A model generated the notes under the pieces. It ran no database searches and was not told the DNA's origin. It saw only the letters and a program-made list of their open reading frames with translations. Below, piece after piece: positions 1-8,193 of a DNA stretch of 64,000 bases. The DNA comes from Cronobacter dublinensis subsp. dublinensis LMG 23823 (lineage in GTDB: Bacteria > Pseudomonadota > Gammaproteobacteria > Enterobacterales > Enterobacteriaceae). Location of the stretch: assembly GCF_001277235.1 (NCBI RefSeq), contig NZ_CP012266.1, positions 806,001 to 870,000 of the forward strand. Direction: 5' to 3'. The stretch's first letter is position 1. Each line of letters opens with the position of its first letter. Both the position numbers and the translations under genes were made by a program.

Positions 1-14
1 TACCCGTCACAAAA

Positions 15-38
15 GGCGCAGATATCTGCGCCTTTTTT
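15..38 (+). terminator. Rho-independent terminator of the gene left of the window (secA by synteny)
   Basis: A perfect inverted repeat GGCGCAGAT/ATCTGCGCC at 15-32 is followed by six T. It ends just before the mutT ribosome-binding site. In E. coli the preceding gene is secA; that identity is inference, since no secA sequence lies in the window. Confidence 0.75.
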
Positions 39-52
39 ACAGGAAGAAAACA

Positions 53-445
53 ATGAAAAAACTGCAAATCGTGGTAGGTATCGTGCGTAATCCGCAGGGC
101 GAAATCTTTATTACGCAGCGCGCCGCCGATGCGCACATGGCGAATAAATGGGAATTCCCTGGCGGTAAAATCGAAGCAGGCGAAACGCCGGAGGCGGCGC
201 TCTGTCGTGAGCTTCAGGAAGAGACCGGGATCGTGGTGACGTCCGCCACGCTGTTTGAAACGCTGGAATATGAATTCCCCGATCGCCACATCAGCCTGTG
301 GTTTTTCCTGGTGGAAAACTGGGAAGGCGAACCGTGGGGAAAAGAAGGGCAACCGGGGCGCTGGGTGCATCAGCAGGCTCTGGAAGCGGAGGCCTTTCCT
401 CCCGCTAACGAGCCTGTGATAGCGAAGCTGCGCGTGCAGTCTTAA
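53..445 (+). CDS. mutT: 8-oxo-dGTP diphosphatase MutT
   Basis: A cytoplasmic Nudix hydrolase that converts 8-oxo-dGTP to 8-oxo-dGMP and so prevents A:T to C:G transversions. The 130 residues match the family length. The Nudix box occupies residues 38-60 with Gly38, Glu44 and the REL-x-EE metal-binding core at 52-57 all present. The ATG follows an AGGAAG ribosome-binding site. The gene sits directly after a terminator, as after secA in E. coli, and its stop overlaps the stop of convergent yacG by four bases. Identification is secure. Confidence 0.97.
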   Translation: MKKLQIVVGIVRNPQGEIFITQRAADAHMANKWEFPGGKIEAGETPEAALCRELQEETGIVVTSATLFETLEYEFPDRHISLWFFLVENWEGEPWGKEGQPGRWVHQQALEAEAFPPANEPVIAKLRVQS

Positions 446-642
446 GGCAGGTTTTCTTCCTCGCTCCAGCCATCGCTGTCGGAGCGATCGCCGTTGCTGG
501 GAATGCGTTTCTCTTCAGCGGCCCATTCTCCCAGGTCAATAAGCTGGCAGCGTTTTGAACAAAACGGACGATACGGGCTCTGTTCGCCCCAGATAATTTC
601 TTTGCCGCAGGTCGGGCAGTTAACGATAGTCGCGTCTGACAT
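442..642 (-). CDS. yacG: DNA gyrase inhibitor / zinc-finger protein YacG
   Basis: A small zinc-binding protein of 66 residues. In E. coli YacG binds GyrB and inhibits gyrase. The four zinc ligands are visible as Cys9, Cys12, Cys28 and Cys32 (CPTC and CSKRC motifs); the tail is acidic and serine-rich, as in the family. It is the last gene of the coaE-zapD-yacG cluster, nine bases after zapD, so it is probably co-transcribed with them. It is convergent with mutT. Confidence 0.95.
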   Translation of the reverse strand: MSDATIVNCPTCGKEIIWGEQSPYRPFCSKRCQLIDLGEWAAEEKRIPSNGDRSDSDGWSEEENLP

Positions 643-651
643 CTATATTCC

Positions 652-1395
652 TTAACAACAGGCCAGTTCAAAATCGAACCGTTCCGGTACGCGCCCGTGC
701 TCGCTGTCGAGCGGCATAAAGCGGATTGCGAACCGGCTTTTATGGCCGGAAATCTGTGGGTAAAGCGCTTCTTCAAGCGGGATCTGCAGGCGCAGCAGGT
801 CGGCGTCATCGCCGTTGTCCTGATAAAACCCGTTCAGGCTGGTTTGCTTGCGAAACGGCGCAGACTGGCGAATTAAATCCAGAATCATCTCCAGCGTGTG
901 CGTCAACGGCTGTAATGTGGCAAGCCAGCTGTTCACCTGAACGTCGCGCTCTTCCTGCGGCGAGCAGAGCCAGACGTGCAGCAGCGGTAAATCAAAGCTA
1001 CAGCAGCCGCCCGGAATGCTTAAACGCTGGCGGACCAGCGCGATGAGACGGTCTTCACGCAGCATCTGCCCCAGACGAGGCGCGGCCATTAAGACAGCGC
1101 TGCGCGCTTTCAACTGCTGACGCAGTGCCTCGATGCGTTCGTTGTCGACCCCTGGCACTTCGGCCCAGCTTTGCAGTTTACGCTGCTGGCGCTCCAGCTC
1201 TTTCAGCAGTTCGGTGCGGGTATCTCCGCGCTCAAAGACGTCCAGCAAATCGCCCACGTTGCGAAAGAAGTGCAGCGCGGTGGCGTGATCGCTGACAGGC
1301 AGCAACGCTTTCATTTGCTGGATGAGAAATTCGATGCGCAGCCAGGTGCGCATTTTTTCATTCAGGGGATGTTCAAAAAGAACGTGAGTCTGCAT
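652..1395 (-). CDS. zapD: Cell division protein ZapD
   Basis: A cytoplasmic FtsZ-binding protein that cross-links FtsZ filaments at the Z ring. The 247 residues match the family, with an alpha-helical N-terminal part beginning MQTHVLFEHPLNEKMR and the conserved RFMP segment near the C terminus. The ATG overlaps the coaE stop by one base (TAATG), indicating translational coupling. No signal or membrane segment is seen, as expected. Confidence 0.95.
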   Translation of the reverse strand: MQTHVLFEHPLNEKMRTWLRIEFLIQQMKALLPVSDHATALHFFRNVGDLLDVFERGDTRTELLKELERQQRKLQSWAEVPGVDNERIEALRQQLKARSAVLMAAPRLGQMLREDRLIALVRQRLSIPGGCCSFDLPLLHVWLCSPQEERDVQVNSWLATLQPLTHTLEMILDLIRQSAPFRKQTSLNGFYQDNGDDADLLRLQIPLEEALYPQISGHKSRFAIRFMPLDSEHGRVPERFDFELACC

Positions 1396-2015
1396 TACTT
1401 ATTTTCCTGTGGTACGGCCTGAGCCGCCAGTTGCAGATAACGTTGATGCAGACGCGCCACATCTTCGGTGATCGTTTCCGGCGAGCCGTTATTATCTATA
1501 ACGTCATCAGCGACAGCTAACCGGGCCTCGCGAGTGGCCTGCGCGTTCAGGATCTGCCTGGCATGCTCACGGGAGACCCCATCGCGCTGCATGGTGCGCA
1601 GTATCTGTGTTTCTGGCGTCACGTCCACCACCAGTACGCGATTAGCTTTCGCATGGAGTTGATTCTCAACCAGCAACGGCACGACCCAAAGCGCATAGGG
1701 CGAGGCGGCATGCGCAAGTTCAGCCTGCGTTTGTTGATGAATGAGCGGGTGCAGCAGCCCGTTAAGCCAGGATTTTTCCTGAGGGCTTGAGAAGATAATT
1801 TCACGTAGCGCACGGCGATTGAGCGTGCCGTCGGGGTTGCAAATTGTCTGTCCGAACCGGGCAATAATGGCATTTAAACCGGCGGTGCCTGGCTCAACCA
1901 CCTGGCGGGCGATGATATCGGCATCCACCACGGTAACGCCGAGACGGGCAAAGGCGTCGGCGACCGTACTTTTGCCGCTTCCGATACCGCCCGTCAGTGC
2001 TACCGTATAAACCAT
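1395..2015 (-). CDS. coaE: Dephospho-CoA kinase
   Basis: The last enzyme of coenzyme A synthesis; it phosphorylates the 3'-hydroxyl of dephospho-CoA with ATP. The 206 residues match the family. A P-loop GGIGSGKST lies at residues 9-17 and a DADIIAR segment follows near residue 31. It is the first gene of the coaE-zapD-yacG cluster and is divergent from guaC across a 266-base gap. In E. coli the hof genes lie on the other side of guaC, as here. Confidence 0.96.
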   Translation of the reverse strand: MVYTVALTGGIGSGKSTVADAFARLGVTVVDADIIARQVVEPGTAGLNAIIARFGQTICNPDGTLNRRALREIIFSSPQEKSWLNGLLHPLIHQQTQAELAHAASPYALWVVPLLVENQLHAKANRVLVVDVTPETQILRTMQRDGVSREHARQILNAQATREARLAVADDVIDNNGSPETITEDVARLHQRYLQLAAQAVPQENK

Positions 2016-2182
2016 AAAGCCATCATCCCGAATCGTTAAAATAGGTATAAATCCCGTGAAAATGTTTTTGTTTCATCGGGTTGCGGTGCGCGCGAGAACA
2101 GTGCCTGCGGCCTCGTTTATCGTCCTCGCGCACAAGGTAAATTTATAGGATTGTAGCGTAAAAAAGCGCGCTTTCGCAGTCT

Positions 2183-2210
2183 TGCGGCGCCATTATTAGT
2201 GCGTATGATA
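2183..2210 (+). promoter_or_regulatory. Candidate guaC promoter
   Basis: TTGCGG (2183-2188) and TATGAT (2205-2210) are separated by 16 bases, placing transcription start near 2217, about 65 bases before the guaC ATG. The -10 matches consensus at five of six positions; the -35 is weak. Found by eye. A nearby imperfect inverted repeat at 2086-2133 (GTGCG/CGCAC with CGAG/CTCG) lies further upstream and has no obvious role. Confidence 0.5.
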
Positions 2211-2281
2211 ACGTCACTGGAGTTGGCAGTTGTCACGCCGCGCACGTTACGCGCTCATCGCCATTAACCCAGGAACCGCAC

Positions 2282-3325
2282 ATGCGTATTGAAGAAGATC
2301 TGAAGTTAGGCTTTAAAGACGTTCTTATCCGCCCGAAACGCTCTACTCTCAAAAGTCGCTCTGATGTTGAACTGGAGCGTCAGTTCACCTTTAAACACTC
2401 CCGCGTTCAATGGTCTGGTGTTCCGATTATTGCTGCCAATATGGATACCGTAGGGACATTTGGCATGGCGCAGGCGCTGGCAGCGTTCGATATTCTGACG
2501 GCGGTGCATAAGCACTACAGCGTGCAGGAGTGGGCCGAATTCGTCCGGTCGGTATCCGCTGGCGTGCTGAAGCATGTAATGGTATCCACCGGCACCTCTG
2601 ATGCTGATTTTGAAAAAACCAAAGAAATTCTCGCCCTTTCGCCGTCGCTCCAGTTTATCTGCATCGATGTCGCGAACGGCTATTCGGAGCATTTCGTTCA
2701 GTTCGTCGCGAAGGCGCGCGCCGCCTGGCCTGATAAAGCCATTATCGCGGGCAACGTCGTTACTGGCGAAATGTGCGAAGAGCTGATCCTCGCCGGAGCC
2801 GATATCGTTAAAGTCGGCATTGGTCCGGGCTCTGTCTGCACCACTCGCGTTAAAACCGGCGTTGGCTACCCGCAGCTTTCCGCCGTGATTGAATGCGCTG
2901 ACGCCGCGCACGGCCTTGGCGGTCAGATAATCAGCGACGGCGGCTGTACCGTACCGGGCGACGTGGCGAAAGCCTTCGGTGGCGGCGCGGACTTCGTGAT
3001 GCTGGGCGGTATGCTGGCAGGTCACGACGAAAGCGGCGGCACCGTCGTTGAGCAGAACGGCGAAAAATTCATGCTCTTCTACGGCATGAGCTCTGAATCC
3101 GCGATGAACCGTCACGTCGGCGGTGTGGCGCAATACCGCGCCGCAGAGGGGAAAACCGTGAAGCTGCCGCTGCGCGGACCGGTAGAAGAGACGGCCCGTG
3201 ATATTCTGGGTGGTCTGCGTTCCGCCTGTACCTATGTCGGTGCCTCGCGTCTTAAAGAGCTCACTAAACGCACCACCTTTATTCGTGTGCAGGAGCAGGA
3301 AAACCGGGTCTTTAACAGCCTCTGA
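2282..3325 (+). CDS. guaC: GMP reductase
   Basis: Catalyses NADPH-dependent reductive deamination of GMP to IMP in purine salvage. The 347 residues match the family. The IMPDH/GMPR barrel shows the loop with the catalytic cysteine (GIGPGSVCTTR, near residue 186) and the phosphate-binding segment ISDGGC near residue 219. The ATG follows AGGAACCGC. It is monocistronic and flanked by oppositely oriented coaE and hofC. A 440-residue ORF on the other strand is a shadow of this gene. Confidence 0.97.
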   Translation: MRIEEDLKLGFKDVLIRPKRSTLKSRSDVELERQFTFKHSRVQWSGVPIIAANMDTVGTFGMAQALAAFDILTAVHKHYSVQEWAEFVRSVSAGVLKHVMVSTGTSDADFEKTKEILALSPSLQFICIDVANGYSEHFVQFVAKARAAWPDKAIIAGNVVTGEMCEELILAGADIVKVGIGPGSVCTTRVKTGVGYPQLSAVIECADAAHGLGGQIISDGGCTVPGDVAKAFGGGADFVMLGGMLAGHDESGGTVVEQNGEKFMLFYGMSSESAMNRHVGGVAQYRAAEGKTVKLPLRGPVEETARDILGGLRSACTYVGASRLKELTKRTTFIRVQEQENRVFNSL

Positions 3326-3363
3326 CCCGTTAACCTCAGGCTGGCGCAGCCCCTGCGCCAGCG

Positions 3364-4563
3364 TTAATTCATTCCGCTCATCGCGTCTCCCAGCCGGAAT
3401 ATCGGCAGATACATCGCTACCACCAGCGTACCGACAATCAGCCCAATGACCATCATCATCAGCGGCTCCAGCGTGGCTGCAAGCGTCTGGGCGCGCTCGG
3501 AGGTTTGCCCCAGATGCCATCCGGCGAGTTTTTCCAGCATGATATCCAGCGCGCCGGTTTCTTCTCCGGTACGAATCAGCTGAATGCACAACGCGGTAAA
3601 TACGACTTCCTGCTCCAGCGCCCTCCATAGCGGCAAGCCTTCGGCGATGCTTTGTTTAACACGACCGACCGCCTGTCTCCATAGGGGCGACGCCAGCGTT
3701 TCCTCAACGCTTGCTAGGCTCTGAAGTAATGGAATCCCCGCGCGCTGCATCAATGAAAGCACCGTATAAATCTGGCTTAGCTGCTGCCCACGTATAAGCG
3801 GGCCGAACAGTGGCACTTTCAGCAGTAAGGTGGCCTCGCGCAGCTGCCATTCCGGCCTGCGCCGCAGCCTGATAATCACCAGCGGAGCCAGCAGCAACAG
3901 GCTGAGCCACCAGGCGGCGTAGTGCATTAAGGCCTCTGACAGCGCGATAACGGCACGCGTTACCAGCGGTAGCGGCGTGTTAAAAGAGCGGTAGATAGCC
4001 GTAAACTGTGGCAGAACAAAACATGTCATTCCGAGCGTCAGCAACAGCGCGACGATAAAAATAAATGCCGGGTAGCGCAGCGCCTTAATGACCTGCTTGC
4101 GCAGCTTTTGCTGATCTTCCTGCTGTTGCGCCAGCTGCTGACAACATACGTCCAGCTTCCCGGTCAGCTCGCCCGTTTGCATGAGCGAGACAAACAGCGG
4201 GGGAAAGATTTCCGGCCACTGGCGCAGGGTTTGCGAAAAGGCGACGCCTCGCCCTAACTGCTGCGACAGTTGCCCAAGCAGCGCCTGCCACTGGGCCACC
4301 GGGTGCTGGCTCGCCAGCATAGTCAGCCCCTGCGTCAGGCTAACGCCCGCCTGCAGCAGCGCGGCCAGCTGGCGGATCACCAGAATCTTGTGCTCGCTGC
4401 CCCAGTACCGTTTATTAATGCTTGCCCGCTTAAGCATTAACGGATGAACGTCGCTATCCATGAGCTGTAACGACGCGCTGATTTTGTCCGGCGCCCAGAG
4501 CACACCCGCATCGCTGACGCCGTCTTTATTAACACCGCGCCAGCGCCATAACTGATTATCCAT
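3364..4563 (-). CDS. hofC: Type IV pilus assembly inner-membrane protein HofC (PilC/GspF family)
   Basis: An integral inner-membrane platform protein of type IV pilus or type II secretion type machines. About 399 residues, with two GspF domains and three hydrophobic segments, the last ending in LIVGTLVVAMYLPIF near the C terminus. I start it at the ATG at 4563 (MDNQLWRWRG), which overlaps the hofB stop by eight bases and matches E. coli HofC; a GTG nine bases upstream would extend it by three residues. It is the last gene of ppdD-hofB-hofC. E. coli does not usually express these pili in the laboratory, so function here is uncertain. Confidence 0.93.
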   Translation of the reverse strand: MDNQLWRWRGVNKDGVSDAGVLWAPDKISASLQLMDSDVHPLMLKRASINKRYWGSEHKILVIRQLAALLQAGVSLTQGLTMLASQHPVAQWQALLGQLSQQLGRGVAFSQTLRQWPEIFPPLFVSLMQTGELTGKLDVCCQQLAQQQEDQQKLRKQVIKALRYPAFIFIVALLLTLGMTCFVLPQFTAIYRSFNTPLPLVTRAVIALSEALMHYAAWWLSLLLLAPLVIIRLRRRPEWQLREATLLLKVPLFGPLIRGQQLSQIYTVLSLMQRAGIPLLQSLASVEETLASPLWRQAVGRVKQSIAEGLPLWRALEQEVVFTALCIQLIRTGEETGALDIMLEKLAGWHLGQTSERAQTLAATLEPLMMMVIGLIVGTLVVAMYLPIFRLGDAMSGMN

Positions 4564-5938
4564 GAGGCACACCCGAGACGCGATAAAGCTCTTCCAGCGT
4601 GGTCATGCCGGACTCCACGGCCTGTAAACCATGTTCGAAAAGCGTGGTCATCCCCTGCGCCCGCGCCTGTGAGGCTATCTCCTCAAGCGGCGCGCCGCTG
4701 GCGACAGTCTGGCGCAGCGCCGCATTGATGCTGAGCAGCTCGAAAAGCGCAATCCGTCCATAGTAACCGCCATAGCAGCGCTCGCATCCGCAGGCCTTAT
4801 AAGGGTGGAGCGGGCGTGGCAAGAGCGAGGCGGGAAGCGTCACAGGCTCTTGTGAAAATATGCGGCAGTAAGGGCAGAGCTTTCTGACCAGACGCTGCGC
4901 AATGACCAGCTCCAGCGCCGAGGCGAGCATCCAGCGCGGCAGTCCCATTTGTTCCAGACGGACTAAGGTTTCGGTTGTGGAGTTGGTATGCAGCGTGGAG
5001 AGCACCAGATGCCCGGTTTGCGCGGCCTTAGCGGCGATCTCGGCGGTTTCGAGATCGCGAATTTCGCCAATCATGATGACATCCGGGTCCTGCCTTAATA
5101 AGGCGCGCAACACGGCCTGAAATGTCAGCCCTGCTTTGGGCAGCACTGGCGTCTGGTTAAGCCCGGTTACCGGGATCTCTACCGGGTCTTCTACGCTGCA
5201 GATATTGACCTGTGGATCGTTAAGCGTGCTGAGCGCCGTATAGAGCGTGACGGTTTTGCCGCTCCCGGTAGGCCCGGTGACCAGAATCAACCCCTGCGGG
5301 CGCTGCAACGCCTGGCAAAAAAGCGTCTGTTGCGTGTGCGACAGGCCCAGCGCCTGGACCTCAAGTGGCTGCTCCGTTTGTTGCAGCAGACGCAAAACTA
5401 CCTTTTCGCCGCAGCGACAAAGCAGGGTCGAGATACGAAACGAGACCGTCCGGCCCGCAAGCTCGATACTGAACTGCCCGTCCTGCGGTAAGCGGCGTTC
5501 GGCAATATCAAGATTACCCAGTACTTTCAGGCGAGCGGTAAGCGCGCTGGCAAGCGTCGCTGGCAGTGGCGGCAGCGCGTACAGTACGCCGTCGATGCGA
5601 AACCGTATCTGGTAATGCGTTTGCGCCGGTTCAAAGTGAATATCAGACGCGCGCCGCTGTAGCGCCTGTTGTAGCGTCTGGTCAATCACCTGCACGACCG
5701 AGGCGCTCTCCTCCTGTACGGCAGGGTGTAATGAATCTGCGGCAAGCTGGCGCTCTTTTTCGAGCCGCTCGGCGCTCCAGCATTCGATATCAATATGCCG
5801 GTGCGTGGAAAAACGCAGCGCGTCCATAAGCTCGGCGCTGGGCTCGCCCGCCACGGCGATATGCACCGTGGCGTCGTCGATGTTCAGCACCAGCGCGTTA
5901 TAACGCTGGCACAGGGTATGCAGATAATCGAGAGGCAT
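4556..5938 (-). CDS. hofB: Type IV pilus assembly ATPase HofB (PilB/GspE family)
   Basis: A cytoplasmic ATPase that powers pilin polymerisation. The 460 residues include a Walker A motif GPTGSGKT near residue 222, an Asp box and Walker B region (DPDVIMIGEIRD), a histidine box, and a C-terminal zinc-binding pair of CxxC motifs (CPYC, and CGCERC). Slightly shorter at the N terminus than PilB, like E. coli HofB. It lies 15 bases after ppdD and overlaps hofC, so the three form one operon. It appears intact. Confidence 0.95.
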   Translation of the reverse strand: MPLDYLHTLCQRYNALVLNIDDATVHIAVAGEPSAELMDALRFSTHRHIDIECWSAERLEKERQLAADSLHPAVQEESASVVQVIDQTLQQALQRRASDIHFEPAQTHYQIRFRIDGVLYALPPLPATLASALTARLKVLGNLDIAERRLPQDGQFSIELAGRTVSFRISTLLCRCGEKVVLRLLQQTEQPLEVQALGLSHTQQTLFCQALQRPQGLILVTGPTGSGKTVTLYTALSTLNDPQVNICSVEDPVEIPVTGLNQTPVLPKAGLTFQAVLRALLRQDPDVIMIGEIRDLETAEIAAKAAQTGHLVLSTLHTNSTTETLVRLEQMGLPRWMLASALELVIAQRLVRKLCPYCRIFSQEPVTLPASLLPRPLHPYKACGCERCYGGYYGRIALFELLSINAALRQTVASGAPLEEIASQARAQGMTTLFEHGLQAVESGMTTLEELYRVSGVPHG

Positions 5939-5953
5939 CGTCAGCGCCCTCGC

Positions 5954-6388
5954 TTACGGTAGCGTGCTGCGAAAGACATCTTCGCAGGCCTGTTGCAACG
6001 CGGCATCGCTGGTGGCACAGGTCCGCTTCCATCCCTCCATGCCGTTAGCGCTGTTCCACTGAGGCGTCAGGGTGACCGACAAACCGTTAAGGCTATCCTG
6101 ACCCGTCACGCTGATGACGCCTTGTGCTACAGTCATTTCGCTCACATACCGGGTCGTTTTAGGGCCCGGAATACCGTTGGTGCTGGCATCGCAGCTGCTC
6201 AGCCCGCCGCGATCGATAACGCAAAGCTCAATGGCGGTGCGGTAGGGCGTCACGGTTTGCAGCATATCCGTCAGCGCCGCTTTGCGCAGGTAGTTCTGGT
6301 ATGCCGGTACGCCAATGGCGCTAAGAATGGCGATGATGCCTATCACCACCATCAGTTCAATCAGCGTAAAGCCGCTCTGTCTGTTCAT
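5954..6388 (-). CDS. ppdD: Prepilin peptidase-dependent major pilin PpdD
   Basis: A type IV major pilin. The chosen ATG at 6388 gives 144 residues, starting MNRQSGFTLIELMVVIG: a short leader ends in glycine before a phenylalanine that would be N-methylated, then Glu5 of the mature protein and the hydrophobic alpha-1 stem. It is preceded by AAGGAGGAAAC, a near-ideal ribosome-binding site; an upstream in-frame ATG would add nine residues and lacks this. A cysteine pair lies in the C-terminal half. First gene of the pilus operon with hofB and hofC. A prepilin peptidase is not in the window. Confidence 0.94.
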   Translation of the reverse strand: MNRQSGFTLIELMVVIGIIAILSAIGVPAYQNYLRKAALTDMLQTVTPYRTAIELCVIDRGGLSSCDASTNGIPGPKTTRYVSEMTVAQGVISVTGQDSLNGLSVTLTPQWNSANGMEGWKRTCATSDAALQQACEDVFRSTLP

Positions 6389-6441
6389 GTTTCCTCCTTG
6401 TTTGGGTGACGACACTCTGTCAGGACGTCGCAGGAGGAACC

Positions 6442-6537
6442 ATGCAAAGAAACAGATTCAGGAATCTGTCTTCAGAAGAATTTTATGTACTTGCAGAACA
6501 CAACAATGCCGCTGCGTACGTCTCGCAAAATCGTTAA
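6442..6537 (+). CDS. Possible 31-residue small protein with a strong ribosome-binding site
   Basis: I do not recognise this ORF. It starts ATG at 6442 directly after CAGGAGGAACC, an almost perfect Shine-Dalgarno sequence, and runs 31 codons to TAA. The predicted peptide is hydrophilic (start MQRNRFRNLSSEEFYVLAEH) without a membrane segment. It lies in the 263-base gap between ppdD and nadC, in the opposite direction to both. No clear promoter was found. An inverted repeat AGATT/AATCT (about 6453-6466) lies within its first codons. It could be a real small protein, a gene remnant or chance. Confidence 0.35.
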   Translation: MQRNRFRNLSSEEFYVLAEHNNAAAYVSQNR

Positions 6538-6651
6538 AAAACAATCGTATCTTGCAAAAAGTGCGCGACAAACCCGAGGAGAATATTGATGATAGGCCGC
6601 AAGGCGAGGGCAGGCGCAAACCTGCCCGGTGGGGTGTCGAGAAACGCGGAT

Positions 6652-7542
6652 TTAGCGAAAACGCATAGAGAGGTCGAGCGCGCGAATATGTTTAGTCAAC
6701 GCTCCGACAGAGATGTAATCCACGCCGGTTTCGGCGAATGCGCGCAGCGTTTCCAGCGTAACGTTGCCGGAAACCTCAAGCCGCGCCTGGCCCGCAGTGC
6801 GTTTAACCGCGGCGCGCATCTGCTCAACGTTAAAGTTATCGAGCATGATGATATCCGCGCCAGCCTTGAGGGCGTCGTCCAGCTCGTCCAGCGATTCCAC
6901 TTCGACTTCTACCGGCACGTCCGGGTGCAGCCAGAACGCTTTTTCCACCGCCTGGCGCACCGAGCCGGAGGCAATAATATGGTTTTCTTTAATCAGAAAC
7001 GCATCGGACAAGCCGAGGCGATGATTCGCCCCGCCGCCACACAGTACCGCGTATTTCAGCGCGCTGCGCAGGCCCGGTATGGTTTTACGGGTGTCGAGCA
7101 GTTGGGTATGCGTGCCTTCCAGCAGCGCCACATAGCGACGCACTTCACTGGCGACGCCGGAAAGCGTCTGGACGAAGTTCAGCGCGGTGCGCTCGCCGGT
7201 CAACAGAACACGGGAGGGGCCTTCGAGTTCGAAGAGGGGCTGATCGGGCTGCACGCTGTCGCCATCATTCACGCGCCAGGTCACGCTGACATCGCCGCCA
7301 AGCTGGATAAATACTTCATCAACCCAGCGTTTCCCGCAGAACACGCCCGCTTCACGTGTGATAACCACCGCGTGCGAGCGACTGTCTGGCGGTAACAACT
7401 GCGCGGTAATATCCCGGCTGGCATCCGTTTCGCCGCCGAGATCTTCACGCAAGGCCTGAGCGACGGTAACAGGGATATCCAGGGTGATTCTTTCCAGTAG
7501 CGCGTCACGTCGATGGTCCGGATTGTAACGGCGAGGCGGCAT
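6652..7542 (-). CDS. nadC: Nicotinate-nucleotide pyrophosphorylase (quinolinate phosphoribosyltransferase)
   Basis: Converts quinolinate and PRPP to nicotinate mononucleotide, CO2 and pyrophosphate in de novo NAD synthesis. The 296 residues match the E. coli enzyme, starting MPPRRYNPDHRRD. Conserved segments include DTRKTIPGLR (PRPP and quinolinate contacts, around residue 150), the HRLGLSDAFLIKENHI stretch, and VEVESLDEL. It is divergent from ampD, as in E. coli, with an 87-base gap that must hold both promoters. Confidence 0.97.
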   Translation of the reverse strand: MPPRRYNPDHRRDALLERITLDIPVTVAQALREDLGGETDASRDITAQLLPPDSRSHAVVITREAGVFCGKRWVDEVFIQLGGDVSVTWRVNDGDSVQPDQPLFELEGPSRVLLTGERTALNFVQTLSGVASEVRRYVALLEGTHTQLLDTRKTIPGLRSALKYAVLCGGGANHRLGLSDAFLIKENHIIASGSVRQAVEKAFWLHPDVPVEVEVESLDELDDALKAGADIIMLDNFNVEQMRAAVKRTAGQARLEVSGNVTLETLRAFAETGVDYISVGALTKHIRALDLSMRFR

Positions 7543-7629
7543 GATATAACTCCAGATTGGTGGCTAATCAAAGGAATGAAACATGCTACTCTGAAGCGAG
7601 TTTGAGTACCACAGAAAGGAGAACTGCGC

Positions 7630-8193
7630 ATGCAGGTGAAAGATGGCTGGCTGGTGGATGCCCGACACGCGCCCTCGCCGCATCATGATTGCCGACCAGG
7701 GGACGAGGCACCTTCGTTGCTGGTGGTGCATAACATTAGCCTGCCGCCAGGGGAATTTGGCGGCCCGTGGATCGATGCGCTGTTCGCCGGTACGCTCGAC
7801 CCGGATGCGCATTCTTACTTCGCGGGTATCGCCCAGCTGCGCGTGTCGGCCCACTGCCTGATCCGACGCGACGGCGAAATTGTGCAGTATGTGCCTTTTA
7901 ATAAACGCGCCTGGCACGCTGGCGTATCCTGCTATCAGGGGCGCGAACGCTGCAACGATTTTTCCATCGGTATTGAGCTTGAGGGGACGGACACGCTCGC
8001 CTACACCGATGCGCAGTACCGGCAGTTAGCCGCCGTGACCCGCGCGTTGCTGGCGCTGTACCCGACGATGACGGGCCATATGACCGGCCACAGCGATATC
8101 GCGCCTGAACGTAAAACCGATCCTGGTCCGGCTTTTGACTGGCCGCGCTTTCGCGCGCTGGTGGCCGACCCGTCTGATAAGGAGATGAGATGA
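7630..8193 (+). CDS. ampD: 1,6-anhydro-N-acetylmuramyl-L-alanine amidase AmpD
   Basis: A cytoplasmic zinc amidase that removes the stem peptide from anhydro-muropeptides during peptidoglycan recycling; its loss derepresses inducible AmpC beta-lactamase in species that carry ampR-ampC. The 187 residues contain zinc ligands His34, His154 and Asp164, and catalytic Glu116 and Lys162. ATG follows GGAGAA. Its stop overlaps the ampE start (ATGA), so the two are coupled. No signal peptide, consistent with a cytoplasmic enzyme. Confidence 0.97.
   Translation: MQVKDGWLVDARHAPSPHHDCRPGDEAPSLLVVHNISLPPGEFGGPWIDALFAGTLDPDAHSYFAGIAQLRVSAHCLIRRDGEIVQYVPFNKRAWHAGVSCYQGRERCNDFSIGIELEGTDTLAYTDAQYRQLAAVTRALLALYPTMTGHMTGHSDIAPERKTDPGPAFDWPRFRALVADPSDKEMR

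Noticed and set aside
2086..2133. Imperfect inverted repeat in the coaE-guaC gap
   Set aside because: Nine paired bases with a bulge and a 28-base loop; no link to a promoter or known regulator, so not listed as a feature.
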